From: Spirochaetota bacterium
Lineage (GTDB): Bacteria; Spirochaetota; Spirochaetia; Treponematales; Rectinemataceae
Assembly (NCBI GenBank): GCA_026398595.1
Contig: JAPLSO010000035.1
Location: forward strand, 1-37,119
Reading direction: 5' to 3'
Length of the DNA: 37,119 nt
Shown: positions 1-8,139 of the stretch, piece by piece
Numbering within the stretch: position 1 is the first letter of the stretch
Layout: every line of letters starts with the position of its first letter
Notes under the pieces: model-generated
Databases searched by the model: none
What the model saw: only the letters and a program-made list of their open reading frames with translations
Told to the model about the DNA's origin: nothing
Program-made: the position numbers and the translations under genes

Positions 1-40
1 CAGAAACAGAAAACGGTTCAAAAATGCAATTCTGTTTCAT

Positions 41-658
41 TTAGGTGGCCTGGATCTTGAGCCCTTTCCCACACGATAGTCTGAAGCGCCTTATTTTGTT
101 GTTAAAGCTCAATTGGCTGCGTAGAGTCTCGTCGACGCGTTTTAGGATGAACAGGTCGATGTAGCGGCCTTTCGATGCTTCGACCCGGACGGTTCCACAG
201 AAATAGAGGACGTTGCCCGAGTCTATCATTTCGATATAGGGATGCGGTTTCGCGACTTTGAAGTCGGAGGTATTCGGTGCCTGCACGGGTTTCTCGGATA
301 GAGGAAGTATGGTGGTGAATGCCGACCAGCCCGATTTGGCGGCGAGAAATTCGCTTCTGCTCTGCACGCCGGCGCGCCTCAAGAAGAATTCCAGTTTGAA
401 ATCAAACGACACTTAATTCTGCGATTCGAGTATTTGTTTGAGTTCCTCACTCCGGCTCAAGTCTACGATGGTACCCCATAACACTCTCTTCCACGAGTTA
501 AAATTGTCGTAGACATTGAGCGCTTCAGCCTTGAGTTCGTCGCGTACATCCTGTTCCTGGCTTTTCTTGATGCTGCCAGACACGAGTAGAATGACAAGGA
601 GCGCATGGAGGACGATCGCTCCCAGAAAGGAGTAAAATGTCCTGCTGAAGATTCTCAT
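41..658 (-). pseudogene. N-terminal part of a membrane sensor protein, interrupted by an in-frame TAA
   Basis: Read from ATG at 658, the product starts with a short basic segment and one hydrophobic helix (about residues 8-26), then an extracytoplasmic sensor-like region. The reading frame meets TAA at 413-415 after about 81 codons and continues in the same frame with protein-like sequence to a second TAA at 41-43. The layout (short cytoplasmic tail, one membrane segment, soluble domain) is that of the N-terminus of a histidine kinase or chemoreceptor, but no second membrane helix, HAMP or kinase domain is reached. It lies directly after the ATPase gene and shares its reading frame, so no stop separates the two. 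An ATG directly after the last TAA (38-40) could begin another gene beyond the window edge. Function is not assignable; the broken state is directly visible. Confidence 0.55.
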
Positions 659-1419
659 TGCCTGTTTCCTATCTACCGTTTCCGCGCCGACGATTAGGCT
701 TACGATTTCCTCCGAGCTCGTGGCGCTGACGAGCCTCTCCCCGACCTTCACTCCTCTTCTCATCACGATTATCCTGTCGGCGACGGAGAATACATCGTAC
801 ATCTGATGACTGATGAGAATGATCGTCAAACCCTATTTTTAAACGAGCTTACAATCACGAGTACTTTTTTCTGCTCGGCGATTCCGAGCGCGGCCGTCGG
901 CTCATCCATGATGAGGACTTTAGCGTTCCAGTAGATTGAACGAGAGATCGCCACGGCCTGCCGCTGACCGCCCGAAAGGTTCCGGATGTTCGCTTTGAGC
1001 GATGGTATGACGATATCGAGATTGTCCAGGATCCTTTTCGATTCCTTCACCATGTAGTCATTGTGAAGGATGTCGATGAATCCGAGTACCTTCCTGGTCT
1101 TCTCTCTGCCGAGGAATATGTTGGACGAGACATCTATGTTTTCAGCAAGAGCCAGATCCTGATAGATAGTCTCGATTCCGTGGGCGATGGCGTCCATGGG
1201 AGTATCGATCTCGACCTTTTTCCCCTCGAGGAATATATCTCCGGCATCAGGCCGGTAGACTCCCGAGATCATCTTAATAAGTGTCGATTTGCCGGCGCCA
1301 TTGTCGCCCAGCAACGCTACGACTTCTCCAGCGCCGACGCCGAAACTCACATGATCCACGGCGGTAAGCCCGCCGAAACGTTTTGTCAAATCTTTTGTCT
1401 CAAGCAAAAACGGCATCAT
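659..1419 (-). pseudogene. Sugar ABC importer ATPase (FrcA/RbsA type), frameshifted
   Basis: ATP-binding subunit of a ribose/fructose-type importer. It begins at ATG 1419 behind a strong AAGGAGGAGC ribosome site. Visible motifs are Walker A (GDNGAGKST), the signature LSGGQRQA, Walker B with LIMDEPTAALG, and, after a frame change, the H-loop ISHQM. Frame 1 ends with TGA at 826-828 just after FKNRV. The next frame resumes with TIILISHQM and runs through the usual C-terminal end (SLIVGAE). One G missing from the GGG run near 830 explains the shift: FKNRGLTIIL would be restored. The protein is a single nucleotide-binding domain of about 250 residues, as in FrcA, not the tandem RbsA form. No stop is present at the expected end, so the frame continues into the sensor. 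A real pseudogene or a homopolymer sequence error are both possible. Confidence 0.85.
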
Positions 1420-1436
1420 GCTCCTCCTTGACGGCG

Positions 1437-2495
1437 TCAGCGGCTGAGGTTTGGGAAGAGTTGGTCGATAATGACGGCCACGATGAGTATCACTCCGACC
1501 AGGATATAGGTTGTAAACGTCTGAAGTCCAATGATTCTGAGGCCCGTCTCGAGGATAACGATGACCAAGGCTCCGAGAATGATCCTGCCCACCGATCCGG
1601 AACCGCCCGCCATGCTCGCCCCGCCGATCACCACCGCGGCGATCGCTTCAAGCAGCATATTGGCTCCCACGTCTGGTATGCCGGATATATACTTCATCAC
1701 ATAGCTGATACCGGCCAAGGACGCAAAGAAAGAAGACAGAGCATCTACTTTTATGAGGTCCTTCCTGACATTGATCCCCGAACGGATGGCCGCATCGAGG
1801 TTTCCTCCGATCGCGCAGATGTGCCGGCCGAATTTCGTTCTCTTCAGGATAAAGGCAAAAATGATGATGAAGAAGAAAGAAAAGACAACCATATTAGGAA
1901 TGATCGCCCACACATGCTGCCCTCGAGCGACTTCTGGCCGCTTGAAGAAGCTTAAAATCCCCGAAGGCGGGATGTAGAGGAAGGAACCGTTGCCTATATC
2001 GCCTGAAAGAGGCGGCAGGTTTTTCGCTGGTATGCCCGCCGTAAGCAGTTCCGATACGCCATGAGTCGCGCCGAGCATCGAAAATGTCGCGATAAATGCG
2101 GGAACCCGTAAATATGCGACGAGCCAGCCGTTTACAAGGCCGGGGAGAAGCCCGATCAGCAGCGTCGCGATCGAACCCACAAGGATACTTCCCAACGGTG
2201 ACAAACCGGCTCCAGCGAGGACGACGATGAGTTTGGAAGAGACAACGGTGGAAAAACCCATGATGAAGCCGACGGAAAGGTCGATGCCGCCCGTGATGAT
2301 GACGAACAGCTCGGCGATGGCGATGAGAAAGATCTCCGTTCCGTTGAACAGGATGAGCTGTGCCGTCTCAATGCTGAAGAACGCCCTTGTAAGCAGGGAA
2401 AAAACGATCAGCTGAAGGAAAACGAACAGTAATACCCAGTTCTTCCCCAGCGCCGCAAGGAAGCCCTCATTGTTCAAACCGCCCGGCCAATCCAT
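1437..2495 (-). CDS. Sugar ABC importer permease (RbsC/FrcC family), intact
   Basis: Inner-membrane permease of a ribose/fructose/xylose-type ABC importer, 352 residues, the normal length for the BPD_transp_2 family. Multiple hydrophobic helices run through the protein. The family signature ITGGIDLSVG is at about residues 67-76, and a second conserved block (AAVVIGGASMAGGSGS) lies near residue 290. It is the second of two paralogous permeases and sits 12 bp downstream of the first, so the importer would use a heterodimeric channel. It ends 17 bp before the ATPase start. It is the only uninterrupted gene of this importer, which means that the complete transporter probably cannot assemble if the other lesions are real. 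Confidence 0.9.
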   Translation of the reverse strand: MDWPGGLNNEGFLAALGKNWVLLFVFLQLIVFSLLTRAFFSIETAQLILFNGTEIFLIAIAELFVIITGGIDLSVGFIMGFSTVVSSKLIVVLAGAGLSPLGSILVGSIATLLIGLLPGLVNGWLVAYLRVPAFIATFSMLGATHGVSELLTAGIPAKNLPPLSGDIGNGSFLYIPPSGILSFFKRPEVARGQHVWAIIPNMVVFSFFFIIIFAFILKRTKFGRHICAIGGNLDAAIRSGINVRKDLIKVDALSSFFASLAGISYVMKYISGIPDVGANMLLEAIAAVVIGGASMAGGSGSVGRIILGALVIVILETGLRIIGLQTFTTYILVGVILIVAVIIDQLFPNLSR

Positions 2496-2507
2496 CGTAT
2501 CTCCCTC

Positions 2508-3612
2508 TTAGAACAGATCGGGGAAAGCTCGATCTATGACAACCGCTATGGTGAGGAGCACACCCATGCCGATGTAGCGGTAGAAAGGTGACATCCCCGC
2601 GATTTGCAGGCCGTTCTCCAATACCGCAAGGACGAGGACTCCTACCGACGTACCTAGAATTCTTCCCTTGCCGCCGGTGAGACTGGCTCCCCCGATAACA
2701 ACCGCGGCCACCGCGAGAAGCTTATAGTTCGCGCCTGATGGTGTGTAATTCCCGATGCCTGTTTGGAAAAAGGTTGAAAAGCCCGGCGAGACCGGAAAGA
2801 AAGGAGGACAGGGTGTAAATGACGATGAGATGTCTGCTTACGTTGATTCCCGAACGCACAGCCGCATCTATGCTGCCGCCTATCGCGTATACATGATTCC
2901 CGAACCTTGTTTTCCGCAGCATGAACCCTATGGATACGAGTACGATAAGGGTAAAGGGAATCGAATTGGGGACAAGTCGCACCAATTGCCGTATATCCCT
3001 TTCGGCGACATAGGAAGGTTTTGAAAAAAAACGTATCGCATTCGCGCGATCGATATAGAGTAGAAAGCCGTTCCCGATCTTGTTGATCGCTTCCGGGGCG
3101 CCCATCACCAGCATGAATCCGTCGACTATGAAAAGCGTCACACCGTTGCATATTCCCCACATTCCCATGGTTGCGATGAAGGAAGGTACCTTGAACCGCG
3201 TGATGAATACGCCGTTGAGGAATCCCGGGATCAAGGACAAGGACAGCGCCGCGAGACTGCCGAGGAGTATGACCTCCCATATCGGCATTCCGTCGTTTGA
3301 GAGAAACTGCATCACCTTGGCGCCCACGACCGACGAAAGGCCGTAGACATAGCCGACCGAAAGGTCTATCCCCCCTGTAATGACGACAAGAGTTTAAGCC
3401 GCGGCAACTAAAAATGCCCCGGTGGAAAGATGGATGATGTTCTGGAAATTGACGATATCGAAAAACCCGGGACCGGCGAGGCTGAAGATGGCTATCATCA
3501 GGATAAGGAAGCAGGAAGCCCAGTTCCGCGCCAATATTTTCCCAGCCCCGCTTTCGAAGAACCCCACCTTTGCCGTAGTAGGTTGGCTTGTCAATGTACC
3601 TCCCCCATCCAT
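2508..3612 (-). pseudogene. Sugar ABC importer permease (RbsC/FrcC family), nonsense codon plus frameshift
   Basis: First permease of the importer, homologous to its intact neighbour. It starts at ATG 3612 behind a GGAG site. The frame is cut by TAA at 3394-3396, and the same frame then continues with TLVVITGGIDLSVG, the family signature. The paralogue has Glu at the matching position, so GAA to TAA is the simplest change. A second lesion lies near 2770: the frame ending in GLAGLFN is followed by nonsense, while FFQTGIGNYTPSGANYKLL and the conserved AAVVIGGASLTGGKG resume in another frame. One extra C in AACC restores the frame. Two independent lesions in one gene argue for real decay more than for a single base-calling error. 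Confidence 0.85.
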
Positions 3613-3643
3613 GCTCCGCGAGTCCTAATCCGCCTTAAGATGC

Positions 3644-3671
3644 CCGCCTTCCCCCTGTATGGGGAAGGCGG
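3644..3671 (-). promoter_or_regulatory. Intercistronic hairpin between binding-protein and permease genes
   Basis: An 11-bp perfect stem (arms about 3644-3654 and 3661-3671, CCGCCTTCCCC with its complement) closes a six-base loop. It lies between the stop of the binding-protein gene (3701) and the permease start (3612). No T-run follows on the minus strand, so a simple terminator is less likely than a partial terminator or an mRNA 3'-end stabiliser that raises binding-protein expression over that of the permeases. The other importer in this window has a hairpin in the same place. Confidence 0.6.
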
Positions 3672-3700
3672 CAGTATTTATTATTTAATCACGGCGGATT

Positions 3701-4681
3701 TCACTGGTAGATATACTGCGTCATGTTGGAATCATTCACATTGTCCTTGGTGAAGAATTCGAAACCGGGAATGACTTTCTTGGGGACTTGCGCCTTCTGG
3801 GTAAGGAATTTGTAGAACCATTCCATCGACAGCGATCCCATCTCCCCGGGTTTCTGGGCTAGGACCAGATCGATGACTCCCTTCTTGAGATTGTCGATAT
3901 TGGTTATCGTCGCATCCCACGAAGCTATCTTGACCGCCCCAACCAATCCCGCGTTCAGGACGGCCTGATTCGCTCCTTGTGCGCTGAATACATTGACGCC
4001 GAAAATCCCCACGATGTCTTTGTCCTTCTGCAGCGCAGCGAGCGTCTATTCCTGAGCCTTCTGCTGGACATCCAGGCACCACTCCACGCCTACCAGTTTC
4101 ATGTTGGGAAACTCGGAAATCCCCTTGGTGAATCCCTTGACGCGTGCCGCGACGGAAGACGCGTCCGGATTGGTCGCCTCGCAGAAAACTTTGCCTTTTT
4201 CACCGAGCAGTTCCGCGAGCTGTTCCGCGATTTGTTTTCCCCCGAGTTCGTTGTCCGATCCTATGTAGGAAAGCGGGAAGCCGTAGTCGGTGTTGGGTTT
4301 TGAATAATCACCATCGCCAATGAAAGTGTCTACCGTTATGATCTCAATGCCTTTGTCGTAGATTGCCTTGAGCGGGGCCTTGAGCGCATCGGCCGAGGTC
4401 GAAGCGATGAGCAGGCCGTCGAAACCGCCGCGCTGCACAACCGCCTGCAGGATAGGCACTTGATACTCAGGACCCCAGGCTTTCGGATACTCGGCTACTA
4501 TGAGATTGATACCTAGTTCCTTGCACTTCGCCCTTACCCCCTTTTCCATGGTGGTATAGAAGGGATCTTGGACGCCGGGCATGAAGAGGAAGGTCAATTG
4601 CTTCTTCGTCTGCGCGGTAATAGGCGCCGCGATGATCAGGATCAGGAAAATAGTTGCGATGACGGCATACCTCTTTTTCAT
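3701..4681 (-). pseudogene. Periplasmic sugar-binding protein (RbsB family), interrupted by in-frame TAG
   Basis: Secreted substrate-binding protein of the ABC importer. It starts at ATG 4681 with an AAAGGAGG ribosome site and a clear signal peptide (MKKRYAVIATIFLILIIAAP then ITAQ). The mature part shows the periplasmic-binding type 1 fold (two lobes, with sequence such as FDGLLIASTSADALKAPLKA). TAG at 4046-4048 interrupts the frame after QQKAQE. The same frame continues with TLAALQKDKDIVGIFG through the conserved C-terminal lobe to TGA at 3701. Full length would be about 326 residues, normal for the family; the first part alone is about 211 and would lack the second lobe. The substrate is not determined. 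The single-domain ATPase and the neighbouring isomerase/kinase operon make a hexose or pentose such as mannose, fructose or lyxose plausible. Confidence 0.85.
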
Positions 4682-4701
4682 GGTATCCTCCTTTGAAAAA
4701 T

Positions 4702-4723
4702 TTCGGGACCGAGAGTTCCCGAA
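4702..4723 (-). promoter_or_regulatory. Small inverted repeat upstream of the binding-protein gene
   Basis: Arms TTCGGGA and TCCCGAA, seven bases each with an eight-base spacer, lie 21-42 bases upstream of the binding-protein start. They could form a weak hairpin in its leader or be a protein site. No further support. Confidence 0.3.
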
Positions 4724-4742
4724 GTTGGTTGACAACCAACTT
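4722..4742. promoter_or_regulatory. Palindromic operator candidate in the divergent region, overlapping a TTGACA box
   Basis: A perfect palindrome with nine-base arms (AAGTTGGTT and AACCAACTT) around GAC lies in the 333-bp region between the divergent importer and isomerase operons. TTGACA at 4729-4734 falls inside it on the plus strand, and a weak -10 candidate (CAAAAT, 4751-4756) follows 16 bases later, so a bound repressor would block a plus-strand promoter. The implied leader to the start at 5015 is about 250 bases. Symmetry and position are seen; the binding protein is unknown. Confidence 0.5.
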
Positions 4743-4881
4743 GTAAATGGCAAAATCCATGCCAAGAAAGCATAAAGCTCGCGACACAAGGAAAGAGGCC
4801 AATAGCGCCATTTCCCTGCATCGGCAAAACCATCGTAAGGCGCGGCGGCGAATCTGCTGTGTTATCAGGTACACAGCCCTG

Positions 4882-4893
4882 TATCGCGCGATA
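4882..4893. promoter_or_regulatory. 12-bp perfect palindrome upstream of the isomerase operon
   Basis: TATCGCGCGATA lies about 120 bases upstream of the isomerase start. Apart from this, the two repeats before it and the ribosome site of the next gene, nothing else was recognised in the 4682-5014 gap. Role uncertain; a short palindrome of this size can also occur by chance. Confidence 0.25.
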
Positions 4894-5014
4894 TACATTC
4901 CGGCGGGGCCTTTCCATTCGGATGTTTCGGCGCCGGAAGTCTTTGCATATTCCGGGACTGGGAATACACTGCGAAACAAGGGATGAAGAAAAAGCGAACC
5001 GATGGGAGGAAGGG

Positions 5015-5689
5015 ATGAAACGCAGCGAAATCAACGATATCATCGCGGCGGCGGAAATCTTTTTTGATGCCATGAATTTCAAACTGCCACCCTGGGCGTT
5101 TTGGGGGCCGAAGAAATGGAAAGGCACTTTCGCCCTGACGCACGAGATCGTCGACAATATGCTGGGATGGGACATCACGGATTTCGGACTTCGCGAGTAC
5201 AGAAGACAAGGGCTCCTGCTCTTCACGATCCGCAATGGCAATCTGAAACTCGATGCGAAGCCCTATGCGGAAAAGGCCATGATTGTCGACATCGGACAGG
5301 ATACGCCCATGCATTTCCACTGGCACAAAATGGAGGATATAATCAACCGCGGCGGCGGCGTGTTGGTAATCGAGTTGTTCATGGCAGACAGGAACGAGGA
5401 ATTGTCCGATGCTCCAGTCCACATCAAGGTCGATGGGATCGAGAGAGCAGTACCTGCCGGCGGAAAAGTAGTCCTTAATCCCGGGGAAAGCATCTGCCTT
5501 CCGCCCTATGTCTACCACAAGTTTTATGCGGAGAAAGCCATGAGCCTCATCGGCGAGGTCAGCATGGTGAATGATGATACTGCCGACAACCGTTTCCTAA
5601 AACCGATCGGCCGATTCCCCGTGATAGAGGAGGATGCGCCCCCCAGGCATCTTCTCGTGTCCGATTACAGAAACTATAGTGAACCATGA
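5015..5689 (+). CDS. D-lyxose/D-mannose ketol-isomerase
   Basis: A cupin-fold, metal-dependent sugar isomerase of the D-lyxose ketol-isomerase family, 224 residues, close to the family length. Known members interconvert D-lyxose with D-xylulose and D-mannose with D-fructose. The motif TPMHFHWHKMEDIINRGGG supplies the metal-binding His and Glu residues. NPGESICLPPYVYHKF gives the last metal His, and GEVSMVNDDTADN is also typical. The start at 5015 was chosen because GGGAGGAAGGG lies just before it and the sequence upstream in the same frame is not family-like. The stop overlaps the next start by four bases (ATGA), so this is the first gene of a translationally coupled operon. Family assignment is secure; the true sugar is inferred. 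Confidence 0.9.
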   Translation: MKRSEINDIIAAAEIFFDAMNFKLPPWAFWGPKKWKGTFALTHEIVDNMLGWDITDFGLREYRRQGLLLFTIRNGNLKLDAKPYAEKAMIVDIGQDTPMHFHWHKMEDIINRGGGVLVIELFMADRNEELSDAPVHIKVDGIERAVPAGGKVVLNPGESICLPPYVYHKFYAEKAMSLIGEVSMVNDDTADNRFLKPIGRFPVIEEDAPPRHLLVSDYRNYSEP

Positions 5690-6930
5690 ATCCAGTTGTA
5701 ATAAACGGAACCGGCTGTTCCCTGATCGATTACCTATATACGGACATAGACTTTTCTTCGGAATTCTTCGCGCGATGCCGATCCAGGCAGACAGGCGACG
5801 GGGGTTTATCGCCCGGAGGTCTCGTTTTTTTGCATGACTTCGAAAGATTCATACAAATGCCCCTCGAAACTTTCCTGCGAGGTTTGGCAGGCGCTAAGGA
5901 GCCGACCGAGGCCAACCTCGGAGGCCCTTCGATCGTGTCCCTCGTCCATGCGGCCCAATTGCTGGACAGAAGGGCGTTCCGCGTAGCTTTCTATGGCCAC
6001 AGGGGACGCGATGCCGATGGCGAGAAAATCGCCGGTATTTTATCACATGTCCCCGTCGATGCCTCACGGTATATGACCATGGAAGGAAGGACCCCTTTCA
6101 CGATCGTCCTTTCCGACCCACAATATAACGCCGGACAGGGAGAGCGCATATTCATCAACAACATAGGCACGGAACTCGAATTCGGCCCTGAATCGATCGA
6201 CGACTCCTTCTTCGAAGCGGAGATTGTCGCATTCGGGGGCACGGCACTCGTGCCGCGCATCCATGATTCGCTTCGTAAACTGGCGTCGCGCGCCCGAAGG
6301 GAAGGCGCCATCGTCGTCGTCAATACCGTCTACGATTTCAGGAATCAGTCCAGGAATCCCCGCCTGAGGTGGCCGCTCGGCGACAGCGATGAAACCTACG
6401 CGAACATCGATCTCCTCGTAACGGACAAGGAAGAGGCGCTCCGTCTGAGCGGAAAGACCAGTGTCCCGAAGGCGCTTGCCTTTTTCAGAACTCTTGGAAC
6501 AGGCGCCGCGGTCATCACCGACGGGATCAATGATGTCTCATTCTATTCGAACGGGGATCTGTTTCAGAAAATGACGCTCGGGACCTTACCCATCTCAGCC
6601 GCCGTGATGAACGACCTTTCCCGGAAGTCGGGGGACAGAGGGGACACAACGGGCTGTGGCGACAATTTCATAGGCGGGCTCATCGCTTCGCTCGCGGAGC
6701 AGGTATGCGGCGGAACCCGGCGGGGAAGATTCGATTTTATCGATGCCTTGATCTTGGCCATCGCGTCGGGCGGTTTCGCGCGCTTCTATGTCGGGGGCAC
6801 ATTCCTAGAATCCTGCCCGGGAGAAAAACGTAAAAACGTCGACTATTATACTGGTCTTTATAAGCGGCAGCTTGAATGCTCGGGAAAACTCAAGGTCCCC
6901 AGCGGCCAACTAACGGTTCGGGAGCGATAA
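5686..6930 (+). CDS. PfkB-family carbohydrate kinase
   Basis: A cytoplasmic sugar kinase of the ribokinase/PfkB family, 414 residues, longer than the typical 300-350. The C-terminal family signature DTTGCGDNFIGG (near residue 320) contains the catalytic Asp and anion hole. A GG-containing N-terminal region (ANLGGPSIVSLVHAAQLL) and the VTDKEEALRLSG block are also typical. It overlaps the isomerase gene by four bases and its TAA is followed directly by the next ATG. In this operon the likely substrate is the ketose made by the isomerase (fructose or xylulose), giving fructose-6-phosphate or xylulose-5-phosphate. The extra length, partly a longer segment around residues 20-60, is unusual. Specificity cannot be read from sequence alone. 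Confidence 0.85.
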   Translation: MNPVVINGTGCSLIDYLYTDIDFSSEFFARCRSRQTGDGGLSPGGLVFLHDFERFIQMPLETFLRGLAGAKEPTEANLGGPSIVSLVHAAQLLDRRAFRVAFYGHRGRDADGEKIAGILSHVPVDASRYMTMEGRTPFTIVLSDPQYNAGQGERIFINNIGTELEFGPESIDDSFFEAEIVAFGGTALVPRIHDSLRKLASRARREGAIVVVNTVYDFRNQSRNPRLRWPLGDSDETYANIDLLVTDKEEALRLSGKTSVPKALAFFRTLGTGAAVITDGINDVSFYSNGDLFQKMTLGTLPISAAVMNDLSRKSGDRGDTTGCGDNFIGGLIASLAEQVCGGTRRGRFDFIDALILAIASGGFARFYVGGTFLESCPGEKRKNVDYYTGLYKRQLECSGKLKVPSGQLTVRER

Positions 6931-8139
6931 ATGGATACGCTCGTCCAATTCGGAGCCGGAAACATAGGCCGTTCCCTCATGGGACAGCTTTTTTCCCGAA
7001 GCGGCTACAAGGTGATCTTCGTGGATATAAATAAAAGGCTTGTAACCGCGTTGAACGACAAACACACCTATCGCGTCATCGTCAAACGCGGCAACGGGCC
7101 ATCACGGACAATGGTCATCGAGAATGTCTGGGCCATTTCCGCGGACGATATCGAAGCTCTGTCCATGGCGATCGCCGAAGCTTCCTATATCGGTACAAGC
7201 GTTGGCAAGAGCTACATCTCCTCGATCCTCCCCTCTCTGGCAAGGGGAATCGAGTTGCGAGAGAGACTTCACCCCGGAAGGACGCTCGACATCATAATCG
7301 CGGAAAACATGAGCGGCGGCGCTCAATTTATGAGGAAAGGGCTCGTCCCCCGGCTTTCGGCAGGGTTCCCCATCGATTCGCGGATCGGCTTCGTGGAGAC
7401 AGCCATAGGCAAGATGGTCCCGTTCATGAAAGCTAAGGACGTCGCCAAAGATCCCCTTCAGGTTTTCACCGAAGCCTACAATGAGCTCATCGTCGACGGC
7501 CGAGGCTTCAAAGGCGCCTTGCCGGCCATAGAGGACTTGAAGCCGGTCGGGAACATACAAGCATTCGTGGACCGGAAGCTTTTCATCCATAGCCTAGGAC
7601 ATGCCGCGATCTCATACCTCGGCTGGAAGTCCGATCACGGGCTTGCGTACATATGGGAAGCGCTCGCGCTTCCGGAAGTGAGAACTTCGGTCGAGGCCGC
7701 GATGCGAGAATCCGCGCTCGCCCTGTCGCTGGAATATCCGGAAGACCTGCCCCTAGGGGAACTTGAGGAATATTGCGCGGACCTTCTTTCGCGATTAGAA
7801 AACCAACCGCTCGGCGACACGATCCAACGGGTCGGACGTGATCTCTACAGGAAGCTGGCGAAGGACGACAGGCTCGTTGGGGCCATTCTCCTCGCCGCCA
7901 GGCGAGGTGTCCCTTACGACAATATCGCGAGGATAATCTACGCGGCGATCGACTTCGCCGCGGCCGACGAATGCGGCCGTATGCTGCCGTCCGACAGGGA
8001 GTTCCTTTCCAAAGAGACTCCGAAAGGGCTTCTGCACGTACTCACTTCGGTATCGAATCTCTCGCTCGATATCCCTCTGGAAAGGTCTATAATCGAACGT
8101 GTCATGAAACAGAATGGGGATTCCCATGCGAAAGACTAA
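6931..8139 (+). CDS. Mannitol-1-phosphate dehydrogenase-like (long-chain mannitol dehydrogenase family)
   Basis: NAD(P)-dependent polyol dehydrogenase, 402 residues, similar in size to mannitol-1-phosphate 5-dehydrogenase MtlD. The N-terminal nucleotide-binding motif is FGAGNIGRS (residues 7-15). The conserved IIAENMSGGAQFMRKGL block and the catalytic Lys-containing DRKLFIHSLGHAAISYLGW segment (about residues 210-228) fit the family. It begins directly at the end of the kinase gene and overlaps the histidine kinase gene by 14 bases. In this operon it could exchange fructose-6-phosphate with mannitol-1-phosphate; a pentitol phosphate is an alternative if the pathway runs through lyxose/xylulose. 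Family secure, substrate inferred. Confidence 0.85.
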   Translation: MDTLVQFGAGNIGRSLMGQLFSRSGYKVIFVDINKRLVTALNDKHTYRVIVKRGNGPSRTMVIENVWAISADDIEALSMAIAEASYIGTSVGKSYISSILPSLARGIELRERLHPGRTLDIIIAENMSGGAQFMRKGLVPRLSAGFPIDSRIGFVETAIGKMVPFMKAKDVAKDPLQVFTEAYNELIVDGRGFKGALPAIEDLKPVGNIQAFVDRKLFIHSLGHAAISYLGWKSDHGLAYIWEALALPEVRTSVEAAMRESALALSLEYPEDLPLGELEEYCADLLSRLENQPLGDTIQRVGRDLYRKLAKDDRLVGAILLAARRGVPYDNIARIIYAAIDFAAADECGRMLPSDREFLSKETPKGLLHVLTSVSNLSLDIPLERSIIERVMKQNGDSHAKD

